A stretch of 5,556 nucleotides of DNA from Candidatus Atribacteria bacterium. Its GTDB lineage: Bacteria; Atribacterota; Atribacteria; Atribacterales; Atribacteraceae. The stretch's first letter is position 1. Every line of letters begins with the position of its first letter. The notes under the pieces were generated by a model that worked only from the letters and a program-made list of their open reading frames with translations, was not told the origin of the DNA and ran no database searches. Positions 5,535 to 5,556 of the stretch are shown here, piece after piece. Location: positions 1-5,556 of the forward strand of contig PWXL01000185.1 in the NCBI GenBank assembly GCA_003561145.1. The letters are read 5' to 3'. The position numbers were made by a program, and so were the translations under genes.

Positions 5535-5556
5535 GTTCTTTCGATACTGCAACTAA

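Overview
The window holds most of a carbohydrate uptake and catabolism locus, all on the minus strand, with an accessory-looking intergenic region at the right edge. The strong GGAGG/AGGGGG ribosome sites, near-consensus sigma-A type promoters, moderate base composition and an ABC operon with no ATPase suggest an anaerobic Firmicute (Clostridia-like) or a relative. The solute-binding protein has a signal peptidase I signal and no lipobox, which would fit a diderm lineage better than a classic Gram-positive. The taxonomic placement is inference.

Layout, read in the direction of transcription (right to left). Positions 5556 to about 5161 carry no intact gene. They hold a composite intergenic repeat (about 5339-5534) and an open frame without a start codon that may be a gene remnant. 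A promoter at 5117-5144, followed by a palindromic operator (5086-5101), drives a leader of about 440 nt. The leader contains a long interrupted stem-loop and a possible second promoter. Then come a MalF-type permease (3704-4672), a MalG-type permease (2756-3631) and a secreted extracellular sugar-binding protein (1279-2634). A strong intrinsic terminator (1235-1268) ends this operon.

A second transcription unit starts at a consensus promoter (1193-1221) with a perfect 16-bp palindrome just downstream (1167-1182). It encodes a SorC/DeoR-class sugar-responsive regulator (51-1025). The regulator overlaps by one base the start of a zinc-type alcohol/polyol dehydrogenase, of which only the first 17 codons lie in the window (1-51).

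The main new observation is that the palindrome ATGAAATATATTTCAT at the regulator promoter recurs with 14 of 16 bases identical at the transporter promoter, at nearly the same place relative to the -10 box. The simplest reading is that the SorC-type protein represses both its own unit and the transporter, and that a phosphorylated intermediate of the imported sugar or polyol relieves repression. The substrate cannot be named from sequence alone. The SorC regulator plus medium-chain dehydrogenase makes a polyol or related sugar plausible. I found no clearly unprecedented system here.
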